Of a stretch of 43,024 bases of DNA, positions 27,462 to 36,700 are shown in pieces (position 1 is the first letter of the stretch; each line of letters starts with the position of its first letter). The position numbers were made by a program, and so were the translations under genes. The notes under the pieces were generated by a model that was not told the DNA's origin, did no database searches, and saw only the letters and a program-made list of their open reading frames with translations. Source of the DNA: Bacillota bacterium (GTDB lineage Bacteria; Bacillota; UBA4882; UBA10575); assembly GCA_012727425.1 (NCBI GenBank), contig JAAYHQ010000047.1, positions 77,155 to 120,178 of the forward strand, written 5' to 3'.

Positions 27462-27917
27462 TTAAATTGGTGCTTGCGGGTCCGGCCCTTGTCTCTTGCC
27501 GGTCGCCCTTTCTTCATCCACTAAATCCTGGAGGGTAGTGGAAAAAAGGACTTCGTCAATTTTTGCGGAGAGCTTCTGCCAAAAAGGCATCGTTAAACAG
27601 GTATCCATCTTGTCGCATTCGATGGTTCCGCCGCGGTGGGCACAATTGGCCAGGGTGAGCGGTCCTTCTAGAGCTTGTAACACTTCGCCTACGGTAATCT
27701 GGTGGGCCGGCCGCGCCAGAACGTAACCGCCGTAGGACCCCCGGATAGCGTTGACTAACCCGGCTTTGCGTAAGAGGGCAAAGACTTGTTCCAAATAGGA
27801 TTCGGAGATACCCTGCCGTTCAGCGATCACCCGTAAAGGAACGGGTTTTTTTTGCGCGTAGAGGACCAGGTCGGCCATGGACCGTAAACCGTATCTTCCC
27901 TTTGTTGAAATCAGCAA
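27462..27917 (-). CDS. Rrf2-family transcriptional regulator with three-cysteine motif
   Basis: 151 residues from TTG 27917, preceded by GGAGGG at 6 bases. An N-terminal winged HTH (VPLRVIAERQGISESYLEQVF) and the wing GLVNAIRGSYGGYVLAR are typical of Rrf2. Cysteines C92, C101 and C107 (CX8CX5C) lie where IscR, RsrR and NsrR bind an iron-sulfur cluster, with slightly different spacing from IscR (CX5CX5C). CymR-type members lack them, so an Fe-S sensor is favoured. No isc or suf genes lie next to it; the divergent neighbour is an EamA transporter. Confidence 0.88.
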   Translation of the reverse strand: MLISTKGRYGLRSMADLVLYAQKKPVPLRVIAERQGISESYLEQVFALLRKAGLVNAIRGSYGGYVLARPAHQITVGEVLQALEGPLTLANCAHRGGTIECDKMDTCLTMPFWQKLSAKIDEVLFSTTLQDLVDEERATGKRQGPDPQAPI

Positions 27918-27935
27918 GGTGTACCCTCCTTTCTA

Positions 27936-28000
27936 AACCCAGTAAGTTGGTAGGAATATTGGGTTATTATAAATCTAGCATAAAAGCTCTGGAGAATCAA
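27936..28000 (-). promoter_or_regulatory. Promoter and possible autoregulatory operator of the Rrf2 gene
   Basis: On the minus strand TTGATT (28000-27995) and TAGATT (27977-27972) are 17 bases apart, with a TATAAT immediately after (27971-27966). Just downstream an inverted repeat AACCCA (27936-27941) / TGGGTT (27960-27965) with an 18-base centre brackets the likely start point, where bound repressor would block transcription. The divergent strand carries TATACTATAAT at 28058-28068, a possible -10 for the EamA gene, without a clear -35. Confidence 0.5.
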
Positions 28001-28159
28001 GTTTCTGATCCGGAAAAGGGAGAGGCGATTTTGCTGGAAAAGAAAGAACCCCAGTGATATACTATAATTATGCTTTTTGTGATCGATTAGCCTCCAGGTT
28101 TGGACGCGGGTTTTGGCAATCAATCAATGAATTATTTCTGACAGAAAGGATGCAACCGG

Positions 28160-29059
28160 ATGACCAAACGAAAAAACACACCAGGCAATTCCGAACGAAC
28201 TAAAGCCGTAATCTTACTAGTGATCACGGCAATCCTTTGGAGCACGAGCGGATTGTTGATCAAACTGATCGACTGGAATCCGCTGGCCATTACCGGGGTA
28301 CGCAGTTTCTTTGCAGCTCTATTGATGTGGGGGTATACGAAGCGACCAAAGCTGAACCGCTCCGGGTGGCAGTGGGCAGCCGCGCTGGCCTATGCCGGGA
28401 CGGTAATCCTTTTTGTTGTGGCCAATAAGATGACAACCTCGGCCAATGCCATCCTCCTCCAGTATACTGCCCCCATCTATGTGGTGCTCTTTGCCCGTCT
28501 GTTTTTAGGGGAGCGAACAAATGGGATTGATTGGGTGACCATTGTCGTGGTGTTGGCGGGAATGGGCCTCTTTTTCAAGGAAGAATTGTCGCCTGGTGCC
28601 TTTTGGGGGAATGTACTTGCTGTGGTCAGTGGTGTATGCTTTGCCTTGACCGCCGTCCTCCTGCGGAAACAACGGGACGGAGTTCCGGTCGAATCGGTTT
28701 TGCTGGGGAACCTCATGGCCGCGGTGGTGGCGATTCCCTTCGTGGTCAAGGAACCCCTACCCGACCCGAAGGTCTGGTTGATTCTGGCCTTGATGGGGTT
28801 TTTCCAGATCGGACTCTCCTATATTCTCTATACCATTGCCTTGAAAAATGTTTCCGCCCTCGAGGGGGTGCTGGTTCCCCTGCTCGAACCGTTGTTGAAT
28901 CCGGTCTGGGTCCTGATTTTTACCGGGGAAAAACCGGGCCTTTGGGCGTTGGTGGGCGGAGCTATTGTCTTGTGTGCCGTGACCTTCCGCAGTCTGCTCC
29001 TGACGGCCCGTGACGCCAAAAACCGGAGGTTATGTGGGGAGACCGCCAAGGTAAACTGA
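28160..29059 (+). CDS. EamA/DMT-family membrane transporter
   Basis: 299 residues with about ten hydrophobic helices in two EamA repeats, starting VILLVITAILWSTSGLLIKLI and, in the second half, AFWGNVLAVVSGVCFALTAVLLR. The family exports or imports amino acids, metabolites and similar small molecules; the substrate cannot be told from the sequence. The N-terminal 15 residues are polar and basic, the C-terminus ends in a basic tail, both probably cytoplasmic. AAAGGA precedes the ATG. It is divergent from the Rrf2 gene and 27 bases before the nitroreductase gene, so the latter may be co-transcribed. Confidence 0.88.
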   Translation: MTKRKNTPGNSERTKAVILLVITAILWSTSGLLIKLIDWNPLAITGVRSFFAALLMWGYTKRPKLNRSGWQWAAALAYAGTVILFVVANKMTTSANAILLQYTAPIYVVLFARLFLGERTNGIDWVTIVVVLAGMGLFFKEELSPGAFWGNVLAVVSGVCFALTAVLLRKQRDGVPVESVLLGNLMAAVVAIPFVVKEPLPDPKVWLILALMGFFQIGLSYILYTIALKNVSALEGVLVPLLEPLLNPVWVLIFTGEKPGLWALVGGAIVLCAVTFRSLLLTARDAKNRRLCGETAKVN

Positions 29060-29086
29060 AAAGCAGGAAAGGCAAGGAGGGAACTC

Positions 29087-29656
29087 ATGATTAAGGACTT
29101 AATCAGAAAAAACCGGAGTTACCGCCGGTTTTACGAAAATGAACCGCTCGCCAGGGAAGCTTTGGTCGCGTTGGTGGATCTGGCCCGGTGCACGCCGTCG
29201 GCGGCCAACCGCCAGCCTTTGAAGTACTTGCTGTCGTATACACCTGAGCGGAACAGTCAGATCTTTCCCCATCTGCGCTGGGCGGGGTATCTGACCGACT
29301 GGCCGGGGCCGGCACCCGGTGAGCGCCCCGCAGGTTATATTGTGATCTTAGGGGATACCACCATCAGTAAAGATTTCGGCTGCGACCACGGGATCGCGGT
29401 CCAAAGTATGCTCTTGGGTGCCGTCGAGGCGGGTTTGGGCGGCTGTATCATCGGGGCCATTGACCGGGAGGGTTTACGCCAAGCGCTCCAGATCCCTGCC
29501 CATCTTGAGATCCTCTTGGTGCTGGCTTTAGGCCGGCCGCAGGAAGAAGTGGTCCTTGAAACGGTGGACGAAAGCGGCGATATCCGCTACTGGCGGGATG
29601 AAAAAGGCGTCCATCATGTGCCGAAACGGGCCTTGGCCGACCTGATTATCGATTGA
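29087..29656 (+). CDS. Nitroreductase-family flavoprotein
   Basis: 189 residues, a short member of the FMN-dependent nitroreductase family. The FMN-binding segments are KNRSYRRFYENEPLAREAL, CTPSAANRQPLKYLL and, near the C-terminus, GLGGCIIGAIDREGLRQAL. It could reduce quinones, flavins or nitro compounds with NAD(P)H; the natural substrate is unknown. GGAGGG lies upstream of the ATG. It is adjacent to an EamA transporter and follows a putative Fe-S redox regulator on the other strand, compatible with redox control (inference only). Confidence 0.85.
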   Translation: MIKDLIRKNRSYRRFYENEPLAREALVALVDLARCTPSAANRQPLKYLLSYTPERNSQIFPHLRWAGYLTDWPGPAPGERPAGYIVILGDTTISKDFGCDHGIAVQSMLLGAVEAGLGGCIIGAIDREGLRQALQIPAHLEILLVLALGRPQEEVVLETVDESGDIRYWRDEKGVHHVPKRALADLIID

Positions 29657-29800
29657 GTTATTTTCCGCAGCCACCCCGGCCAATCCGGCACAAAAGCAGG
29701 TCCGGAGGAGAAAGTCCGGGAAAGGAAAACCCTGGCCCTCGTCGAATGTAACAAGGGGTTCGGATCGATCGTGATGATGAAAGCGGAGGATGAAACACCC

Positions 29801-30619
29801 ATGTCCCTTTCCTATCAGGAGTTCAAAAAGGAAGTTTCCAGGCTTTGCGGGACTGACCTTTTTTTATATAAAAGTCAACAGATGGACCGCAGGATTCACT
29901 CGCTCATGGATTTTTGGGGGATTAGCAATTACGATGAATACCTGAATGTCTTAAAGACCAATCCCCGACGTTATCAGGAGTTTGTGAAGCGTTTGACCAT
30001 CAATGTTTCGGAGTTTTTCCGTAATCCGGACCGTTTTATCGAGCTCTGGGAGCGGATTTTGCCTGAAATTCTGCAGAAACTGGGGACGATCCGGATCTGG
30101 TCGGCCGGGTGTTCCAACGGTGCCGAGCCCTACTCGATCGCCATTATCTTAAAGGAGTTGAACGCGCTTCACCGGGCGACGATCCTTGCCACCGACATCG
30201 ATGAGGTGGTTTTGGAAAAAGCCCGGCACGGAGCCTACCTCTTTAATGAAGTGAAGAGTTTGCCCGGGGATTTGCGGGAGAAGTATTTCCGGCAGGAGGG
30301 CGAGGTCTTCTACTTTAGTGACACCTTGAAAAAAGCGGTCCGCTTTAAGAAACACAATTTGTTATTGGAACCATACCCGGCGGATTTGGACTTGATTATC
30401 TGCCGGAATGTGGTGATTTATTTTACGGAAGAGGCCAAGCATAAAATCTACCTGGATTTCAACCGGGCCTTAAGGATCGGCGGTTATTACATGACGGGCG
30501 GGACCGAGCCGCTCCTCTACTACCGGCAGTACGGTTTTGAGAACGTGGCCCCTTCTTTCTACAAAAAAACCGGCGACCCCAAATTGGAGGCGGAGACCGG
30601 CCAATGGAGTCTGTCATGA
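29801..30619 (+). CDS. CheR-family protein-glutamate methyltransferase
   Basis: 272 residues from ATG 29801, with GGAGG 11 bases upstream; a GTG at 29771 followed by ATG ATG is in frame but less well placed. The N-terminal helical domain (1-75) ends in INVSEFFRNP and is followed by the SAM-binding IWSAGCSNGAEPYS (99-112) and ATDIDEVVLEKA. CheR methylates glutamates of chemoreceptors. No other chemotaxis gene is present here, so it may serve a receptor system elsewhere. The 144 bases between it and the nitroreductase have short inverted repeats but no feature I can name. Confidence 0.9.
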   Translation: MSLSYQEFKKEVSRLCGTDLFLYKSQQMDRRIHSLMDFWGISNYDEYLNVLKTNPRRYQEFVKRLTINVSEFFRNPDRFIELWERILPEILQKLGTIRIWSAGCSNGAEPYSIAIILKELNALHRATILATDIDEVVLEKARHGAYLFNEVKSLPGDLREKYFRQEGEVFYFSDTLKKAVRFKKHNLLLEPYPADLDLIICRNVVIYFTEEAKHKIYLDFNRALRIGGYYMTGGTEPLLYYRQYGFENVAPSFYKKTGDPKLEAETGQWSLS

Positions 30620-30990
30620 TCAAAGGAATCGGCACCGATATTGTGGAGATCAGCCGGATCGCTGCACTGATCGCCAAACGGGGGGAGACCTTTCTGCAGC
30701 GGGTTTTTACCCCGGAAGAGTTGGTCCACTGTGGCCGGGCGGCGCACCGTTTGGCCGGACGGTTTGCGGCGAAAGAGGCCTTTTTTAAGGCTTTAGGCAC
30801 CGGTTTTCGCGGTTTTAAATGGCATGAAGTACAGGTTTGCAACGACGACCTGGGCGCCCCATATTTTTCCTTCTCCCCGCGCCTGCAGGATTACCTGCAA
30901 GCGCAAGGGGTGGACAAGACCCATCTTTCGATTGCCCATAGCAGGGAATATGCGGTCGCCCAGGTCATCATGGAGCGGATGGGAACATGA
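30616..30990 (+). CDS. acpS: Holo-[acyl-carrier-protein] synthase
   Basis: 124 residues from ATG 30616, overlapping the cheR stop as ATGA; this gives the usual N-terminus MIKGIGTDIVEISRI. ATG 30604 is also in frame. Signature segments: the metal-binding Asp in GTDIVEI, and RFAAKEAFFKALGTGF. AcpS transfers phosphopantetheine from CoA to ACP. It starts the acpS-nnr-alr cluster typical of Firmicutes; each junction is a 4-base ATGA overlap. Confidence 0.95.
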   Translation: MIKGIGTDIVEISRIAALIAKRGETFLQRVFTPEELVHCGRAAHRLAGRFAAKEAFFKALGTGFRGFKWHEVQVCNDDLGAPYFSFSPRLQDYLQAQGVDKTHLSIAHSREYAVAQVIMERMGT

Positions 30991-32471
30991 AAGTGGCAAT
31001 GGCGCAGGAGATGCGGGAGATCGACCGGCTGGCCATGGAGGAATACGGCTATCCCGGGCTGCTTCTGATGGAACATGCGGCCCTCGCCCTGTTCCAGGCG
31101 ATCAAGGCCCGTTTTCCCCTGGAAAAAGTGGGCATTGTCTGTGGTAAAGGCAACAACGCCGGGGATGGTTGGGCTTTGGCCCGGTTGCTGACCCTGGCCG
31201 GCGCGGAAGTCCTGGTTTTTGCCCCGGAAGAAGAAGGGAAGCTGCCCCCGGACGCGGCGACCAACCGGGCGGTCGCGCGGTGTTTAGGGATTAAGGAAGC
31301 GCCCTGGTCGGCTTTGCTGGCCGATCCGTCTTTACTTTCCTCCTTTTCGGTTCTGGTCGATGCGCTTTTGGGGACCGGGTTCAAAGGAGAAGTGGCGGCG
31401 GAAATGGGCGCTGTTATTAATGCGCTGAATGCGACGGACCGGCCGGTGGTGGCCGTGGATCTACCGTCCGGGGTGGAAGCCGACACCGGACGGGTGCCGG
31501 GGCCGGCGGTACGGGCCACGTTGACCGTCACCTTTGGCCTGCCCAAAGTAGGCCTGCTGGTCTATCCGGGACGGGAGTATGCCGGTGAGTTGATTGTCGA
31601 TCCGATCGGCCTCCCCCCGCCCTTGTTGACGGAGCGGGCCACCGCCTACTACACTTTAAACCGGGATGAACTGGCGCCCTTGCTGCCAGTCCGGCGGCCG
31701 GAGGCCCATAAAGGAACCCACGGCCACCTGCTGGTGGTGGGCGGGGCACCGGGGATGACCGGGGCACCGGTCCTGGCCGGGCTGGCCGCCCTGCGGAGCG
31801 GGGCGGGTCTGGTGACGTTGGGGGTGCGGGATGGGCTGAACCTGCCCGAAAAACCCGTAGAACTAATGGTTAAACCTTGGTCGCAGTTGCAATGGGACGA
31901 TTACGACGCCATCGTGGTCGGGCCGGGACTCTCGACCCAACCGGACGGGATGGCGCTCTTGACAGCGCTCCTCGGCCGCCCGCGGCCCTGCCGTGTGTTC
32001 GACGCCGACGCCCTTAATCTACTGGCGTTAATCCCGCGGTGGTGGGAACAGGTCAAGGGGGCGCTTGTCTTGACCCCGCATCCGGGGGAGATGGCCCGGC
32101 TTTGCGGCCTCTCGGCCGGGGCGGTTCAGGCCGACCGTTTGGGTTTGGTCAAGGAAAAAACCGGACAATGGGGGGTTACGCTTGTGCTGAAGGGCGCGGC
32201 GACCCTCGTGGGCCATGGGGAAGATCCGGTTTATATCAACACCACCGGTAATCCGGCGCTGGCCACCGGGGGGACCGGTGACGTTTTGGCGGGCATGATC
32301 GGCGGCCTTTTGGCCCAGGGGTTACCGCCCGCCCAGGCGGCCGTGGTTGGGGTCAACCTTCATGGGCAAGCTGGAGACCTGGCGGCCGCGGAGATTGGCC
32401 CGGCCGGGGTCCTGGCGGGGGATCTGCTGCCGCGGATCCCGCGGGTTATGGGAATGGGGGCAGGCCAATGA
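30987..32471 (+). CDS. nnr: Bifunctional NAD(P)H-hydrate epimerase / ADP-dependent (S)-NAD(P)H-hydrate dehydratase
   Basis: 494 residues. Residues 1-215 are the NnrE (YjeF N-terminal) epimerase with CGKGNNAGDGWALAR and VVAVDLPSGVEADTG. Residues 230-490 are the NnrD dehydratase of the ribokinase-like fold, with the signature NTTGNPALATGGTGDVLAGM. Together they repair hydrated NADH and NADPH. The fused form is usual in bacteria. Start and stop overlap acpS and alr by four bases each. The product ends MGMGAGQ. Confidence 0.95.
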   Translation: MKVAMAQEMREIDRLAMEEYGYPGLLLMEHAALALFQAIKARFPLEKVGIVCGKGNNAGDGWALARLLTLAGAEVLVFAPEEEGKLPPDAATNRAVARCLGIKEAPWSALLADPSLLSSFSVLVDALLGTGFKGEVAAEMGAVINALNATDRPVVAVDLPSGVEADTGRVPGPAVRATLTVTFGLPKVGLLVYPGREYAGELIVDPIGLPPPLLTERATAYYTLNRDELAPLLPVRRPEAHKGTHGHLLVVGGAPGMTGAPVLAGLAALRSGAGLVTLGVRDGLNLPEKPVELMVKPWSQLQWDDYDAIVVGPGLSTQPDGMALLTALLGRPRPCRVFDADALNLLALIPRWWEQVKGALVLTPHPGEMARLCGLSAGAVQADRLGLVKEKTGQWGVTLVLKGAATLVGHGEDPVYINTTGNPALATGGTGDVLAGMIGGLLAQGLPPAQAAVVGVNLHGQAGDLAAAEIGPAGVLAGDLLPRIPRVMGMGAGQ

Positions 32472-33601
32472 TGAGCAGTAAAACACAGATCATCCGTCCG
32501 ACCTGGGTGGAGATCGACCGGGCAGCGATCCGCGCCAATCTTCGGGGGATCAAAGCTTTGGTGGGACCGGAGTGCCAAGTGATGGCGGTGGTTAAAGCCG
32601 AAGCATACGGCCACGGGGCCAGTGCCGTTGCTCAACTGGCCACGGCGGAAGGGATCGACTGGTTTGGGGTGGCGCTGCCGGAGGAGGGGATCGCCCTCCG
32701 CCGCGCGGGGGTAGACGGTAACATTCTCGTCTTTGCTCCCTTCCTGCCGGAGCAGGCGGCGGCATTTTGCACCCACGATCTGGTGGCGACCATCACCACC
32801 TGGGAGGGGGCGGCCGCCCTGTCCGCGGAAGCGTGCCGGCGGGGCCACAAGGCGCGGGTCCATATCAAGGTTGATACCGGAATGGGGCGGATCGGTTTTT
32901 GGGCGGCCGAGGCCGCGGCGGCCATCGCCAGAATCATGACTCTGCCGGGACTCACTGTTGAGGGGTTATACACCCACTTTGCCACGGCCGACGCGGCCGA
33001 CCGGACCTACGCCCGGCAGCAACTGTGCACTTTTCAGCAGTTGGTTGCTGAACTGGAAGGCAAAGGGATCAACATCCCCTTGAAACACATGGCCAACAGC
33101 GGCGGGATCCTGAATTTCCCCGACAGTTATTTTGACCTGGTGCGGCCCGGGTTGATTCTGTACGGAATGCTTCCCTCACCGTGGTGCGCGCAGGAGAAGA
33201 TCAGGCTGCAACCGGCTTTTTCCCTCAAAACCAAAGTGGTGTTCGTCAAACGGGCACCGGCGGGGACGGGGATTAGTTACGGCCAGTGTTACCACACCCC
33301 AAAGGCGACGACCATTGCCACCCTGCCGATTGGGTACGCCGACGGCTGGAGCCGCGCGCTTTCGGGAAAAGCCCGCGTTTTGATTAACGGCGCTTATTAC
33401 CCGGTGGTGGGAACGATCTGTATGGACCAATGCATGGTTGATGTGGGTGATGCACCGGTCCGAATCGGTGATGAAGTGGTGCTCATTGGGAAACAGCAGG
33501 GAAAGGTGATTACGGTGGAGGAGGTCGCCGCGCACCTGAACACCATCAACTATGAGGTGGTCTGTCAGATCAGCAGCCGGGTACCCCGAATCTATATCTA
33601 A
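32468..33601 (+). CDS. alr: Alanine racemase
   Basis: 377 residues. The PLP lysine is K43 in VVKAEAYGHG (most relatives have KADAYGHG). The second catalytic base is the Tyr in TGISYGQCY. PLP phosphate contacts are in LKHMANSGGILNF, and the substrate entry segment in VGTICMDQCMVDVGD. It makes D-alanine for peptidoglycan, and in spore formers may also act at the spore coat. ATGATG at the start overlaps the nnr stop. It ends the operon; a strong hairpin follows at 33686. Confidence 0.95.
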   Translation: MMSSKTQIIRPTWVEIDRAAIRANLRGIKALVGPECQVMAVVKAEAYGHGASAVAQLATAEGIDWFGVALPEEGIALRRAGVDGNILVFAPFLPEQAAAFCTHDLVATITTWEGAAALSAEACRRGHKARVHIKVDTGMGRIGFWAAEAAAAIARIMTLPGLTVEGLYTHFATADAADRTYARQQLCTFQQLVAELEGKGINIPLKHMANSGGILNFPDSYFDLVRPGLILYGMLPSPWCAQEKIRLQPAFSLKTKVVFVKRAPAGTGISYGQCYHTPKATTIATLPIGYADGWSRALSGKARVLINGAYYPVVGTICMDQCMVDVGDAPVRIGDEVVLIGKQQGKVITVEEVAAHLNTINYEVVCQISSRVPRIYI

Positions 33602-33685
33602 CCGGGGCCAAGCCATCCAAGCCGGGAAGGGCGACAAGGCAAAAAGCAAAAAGATAAACCGGGGAAAGCGATTACCGGGAAAATG

Positions 33686-33726
33686 AACCGGGGTTGGCCG
33701 CGTGATGCGGACAACCCCGGTTTGGT
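33686..33726. terminator. Strong hairpin between alr and the cyclic glucan synthase gene
   Basis: An 11-bp arm AACCGGGGTTG (33686-33696) pairs with CAACCCCGGTT (33712-33722), with an inner CCGC/GCGG. The T-run is short (TTTGGTTT on plus, TTCATTTT on minus), so it is probably a shared, stability-driven terminator for the two convergent genes. Confidence 0.7.
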
Positions 33727-33792
33727 TTCCGGCAAAAACAATGTTGTGCTCTGTTTTTCGTTCGCTTGTCCCAGTTGGCCTGGGGGACGTGT

Positions 33793-36700
33793 TTAAAGAA
33801 TAAGCAGGACCCGGTGGAGTTCGCCGTCGTTGACCAGGGGGATACCGGCCTCGACGTTCTCCACCCTTTCCCCGTCCAACTCCAGGTAGGTGCCGCCCGT
33901 CTGTTTCCGTTCGGGATTTTCGACTTTAATCTCGTACCTGGTCTGTCCGTACCAATAACCGACGGTAAACTCGGGCCAGTCCTCCGGGATGCACGGTTGG
34001 ATATAGAGTCGGGTCCCGCGGCGCCGGATGCCCAGGATCCACTCCAGGCCCGCCTGGTACATCCAGCCGGCCGAGCCCGTATACCAAGTCCAGCCGCCGC
34101 GGCCGGCATGGGGCGGGACGGAGTAAACATCGGCCGCCATCACGTACGGTTCAACCCTATAGCGCTGGACCTCATTGTAGGTCCGGGTCTGGTTGATCGG
34201 ATTCAAGATCCGGAACAGGTCATAGGCCCGGTTCCCCTGGCCTAAAAGGGCCCAGGCGATCACGGCCCAGATCGTGCCGTGGGTGTACTGCCCGCCGTTT
34301 TCCCTGATCCCGGGCGGATACGCCTGGATATAACCGGGGCTGGGTTCGGTTTTGTCGAAGGGCGGCGTCAGGAGACAGATGAGCGCGCCATCTTCCCGGC
34401 GGACCAGTTTATTGTCCAATGAATTCATTGCCAGGATCGCCTTGTCAGGCTCAGCGGCGCCGGAAATAACGCCCCAGGCTTGGGCGATACAGTCAATCTG
34501 GCATTCCTCATTGGTGATGGAACCGATGGGTTCGCCGCGGTCGTTATAGGCCCGCCGGTACCATTGTCCATCCCACCCGTGTTCATTGAGGGCGACGATC
34601 AAGTCATTACAGATGGCGGTGTAACGCTCGGCGCGGGCCGTATCTTTTAGTTTGACGGCAAACGGGATGAACTCCTGGAGAACATGGTAGAGGAACCAGC
34701 CCAGCCAGACGCTTTCCCCCTTGCCGCCGGCCCCGATCTCACTCATCCCGTCATTCCAGTCGCCCGTGCCCATTAAGGGGAGACCATGCTCGCCAAAGCG
34801 GAGGGCCCGTTCAATGGCGCGGACACAGTGTTCATAGATGGTTCCCGTCTCCGTGGAGACCTTGGCCTGTTCATAACGTTCCAGTTCATGGTCGGCCAAG
34901 GGCGGACTTTCCAGGAACGGAACCCGGTGTTTCCAAATTCGCATGTCACCGGTGTGCTTGGCGTAACGACAGACGGCATAGGGCAGCCACAAGAGATCAT
35001 CGGAGAAACGGGTTCGGATTCCATAGCCGGTCTCTTTATGCCACCAGTGTTGGACGTCGCCCTCTAAATACTGGTGGGCGGCATGGAGTAGGATCTGTCT
35101 GCGGGCGAACCCGGGCCGGGCATGGAGTAAGGCCAGGACGTCCTGGAGCTGATCCCGGTAACCATAAGCCCCTCCGGACTGGTAAAAGGCGCTGCGGGCC
35201 CATAAACGGCAGCTAACCGTCTGGTAGAGCAGCCAGTTGTTGAGGAGGAGATCGAAGGCCCGGTCCGGGGTGGCCACTTGCACCCGGCCCAACAGATCGG
35301 ACCAGAATTTTCTGACGGTTTTGTAGGCGGCTTCGACGCCGGCACGCCGTCCGTACTTCCGCATGTATTCTCTGACCTGTTCTTTGGAGGAAGCCGAACC
35401 AACCAGAATATTGATGGTCCGTTCCCCGTGAGGCGGCAGGTAAACCTTGACTTGCATCGCCCCGCAGGGGTTATACCGGGCTCCCGTCGTGTTCGACAGG
35501 CGCTTCCGCTTGAGGGCCGCCGGGAAGGACAGACTGCCGTTGCGGCCAATAAACTCCGCCCGGTCCCCGGTCCAGCTGCGGTCGAGCTCCGGACCGCCGG
35601 TCCAGATGCCAAGAAAGGCGTACTGGTCCCGGAAGTCTTTCTGGTAGACATTCCGCGCCAACAGCGCCCCGCTGTGGCGGTCGTATTCGGTGATGATAAA
35701 GGGGGCGTTTTTTTCTCGGTTGACGCCTAATGTCCATTCCAAGTAGTGGGTGACGGCAATCTCCCGTTCCCGGTCCTCGGTATTTTGCAAGGTGAGACGG
35801 AGGATCTTCACCGGGGCGTCAATGGGCGTAAAGACCAGACCGGTCTGGTTGATCCCTTGGCTGTGGTGTTCAAAGACGGTATAACCCTGGCCGTGGCGCA
35901 CCGTATAAGGTTCGGTATCCCGGATCGGCAAGGCCGTTAGTGACCATAATAGGCCGGTCTTTTCATCCCGGAGGTAACAAATCTCGCCGGAAGGATCAAG
36001 CACCGGATCGTTGGACCACGGGGTCAATTTATATTCCCGGCTGTTGGCGGCCCAAGTGTAGCCACCCCCGGATTCGGAGACCGTAAAGCCAAACCGGGGA
36101 TTGGCGATGACGTTGCTCCACGGGGTGGGAAGGAGATCCTTCGTCCGCAACTGGATCACATATTCTTTGCCGTCGGGCGTAAAGCCGCCCCACCCGTTGA
36201 AGAAAAGCAATTCTTCCGGCGGCTCGGTCGGGATGTAATTGGCTTCCACCGGCGCCGGTAGTTGTACGAGCAAGGGTTCCGGTAAGGTGCGCCGGCGGTC
36301 CAAAACCGGCCGGAGCTGGGAACGGATGGATCCGCCGTCGCTGCGGAGCACAATCCGGGCCACCATCTCGAGCAAGATCTGATCCTCTCGGGGTATGGTC
36401 GGCGCGGCGAACAGGAAGACGCCGCCCGGTTGCTCGAAGCCTTCCGGTTCCGGGAAAGCGTAGATGATCCGTTGGACCGCCTCGAAGAGGGTTTGGCGGT
36501 AACCTTCTTCGTTGTTGATCAGGATCACCAAGTCGGTGATTAATCCTTTGCGCTTCCAATACTGATGGTAGCGGAGGAGCCGCTCGGCAAGGACGGTTCC
36601 GTTTTCGTCTTCCAGCCAGAGCAGGATCAGCGGCAGATCGCCGGAGATCCCGTAAGCCCACAGCGCCGATTGGTCTTTGACGTTTTTGGGAAGCACGCTG

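Noticed and set aside
29657-29800. Sequence GGAGGAGAAAGTCCGGG resembling the P4 region of RNase P RNA
   Set aside because: The gap is only 144 bases, far shorter than RNase P RNA, and no other conserved segment is present.
35064-36661. Several long frames inside the glucan synthase gene in other phases
   Set aside because: They are shadows of the GC-rich coding strand; the 2849-residue frame has clear domain motifs across the same positions.
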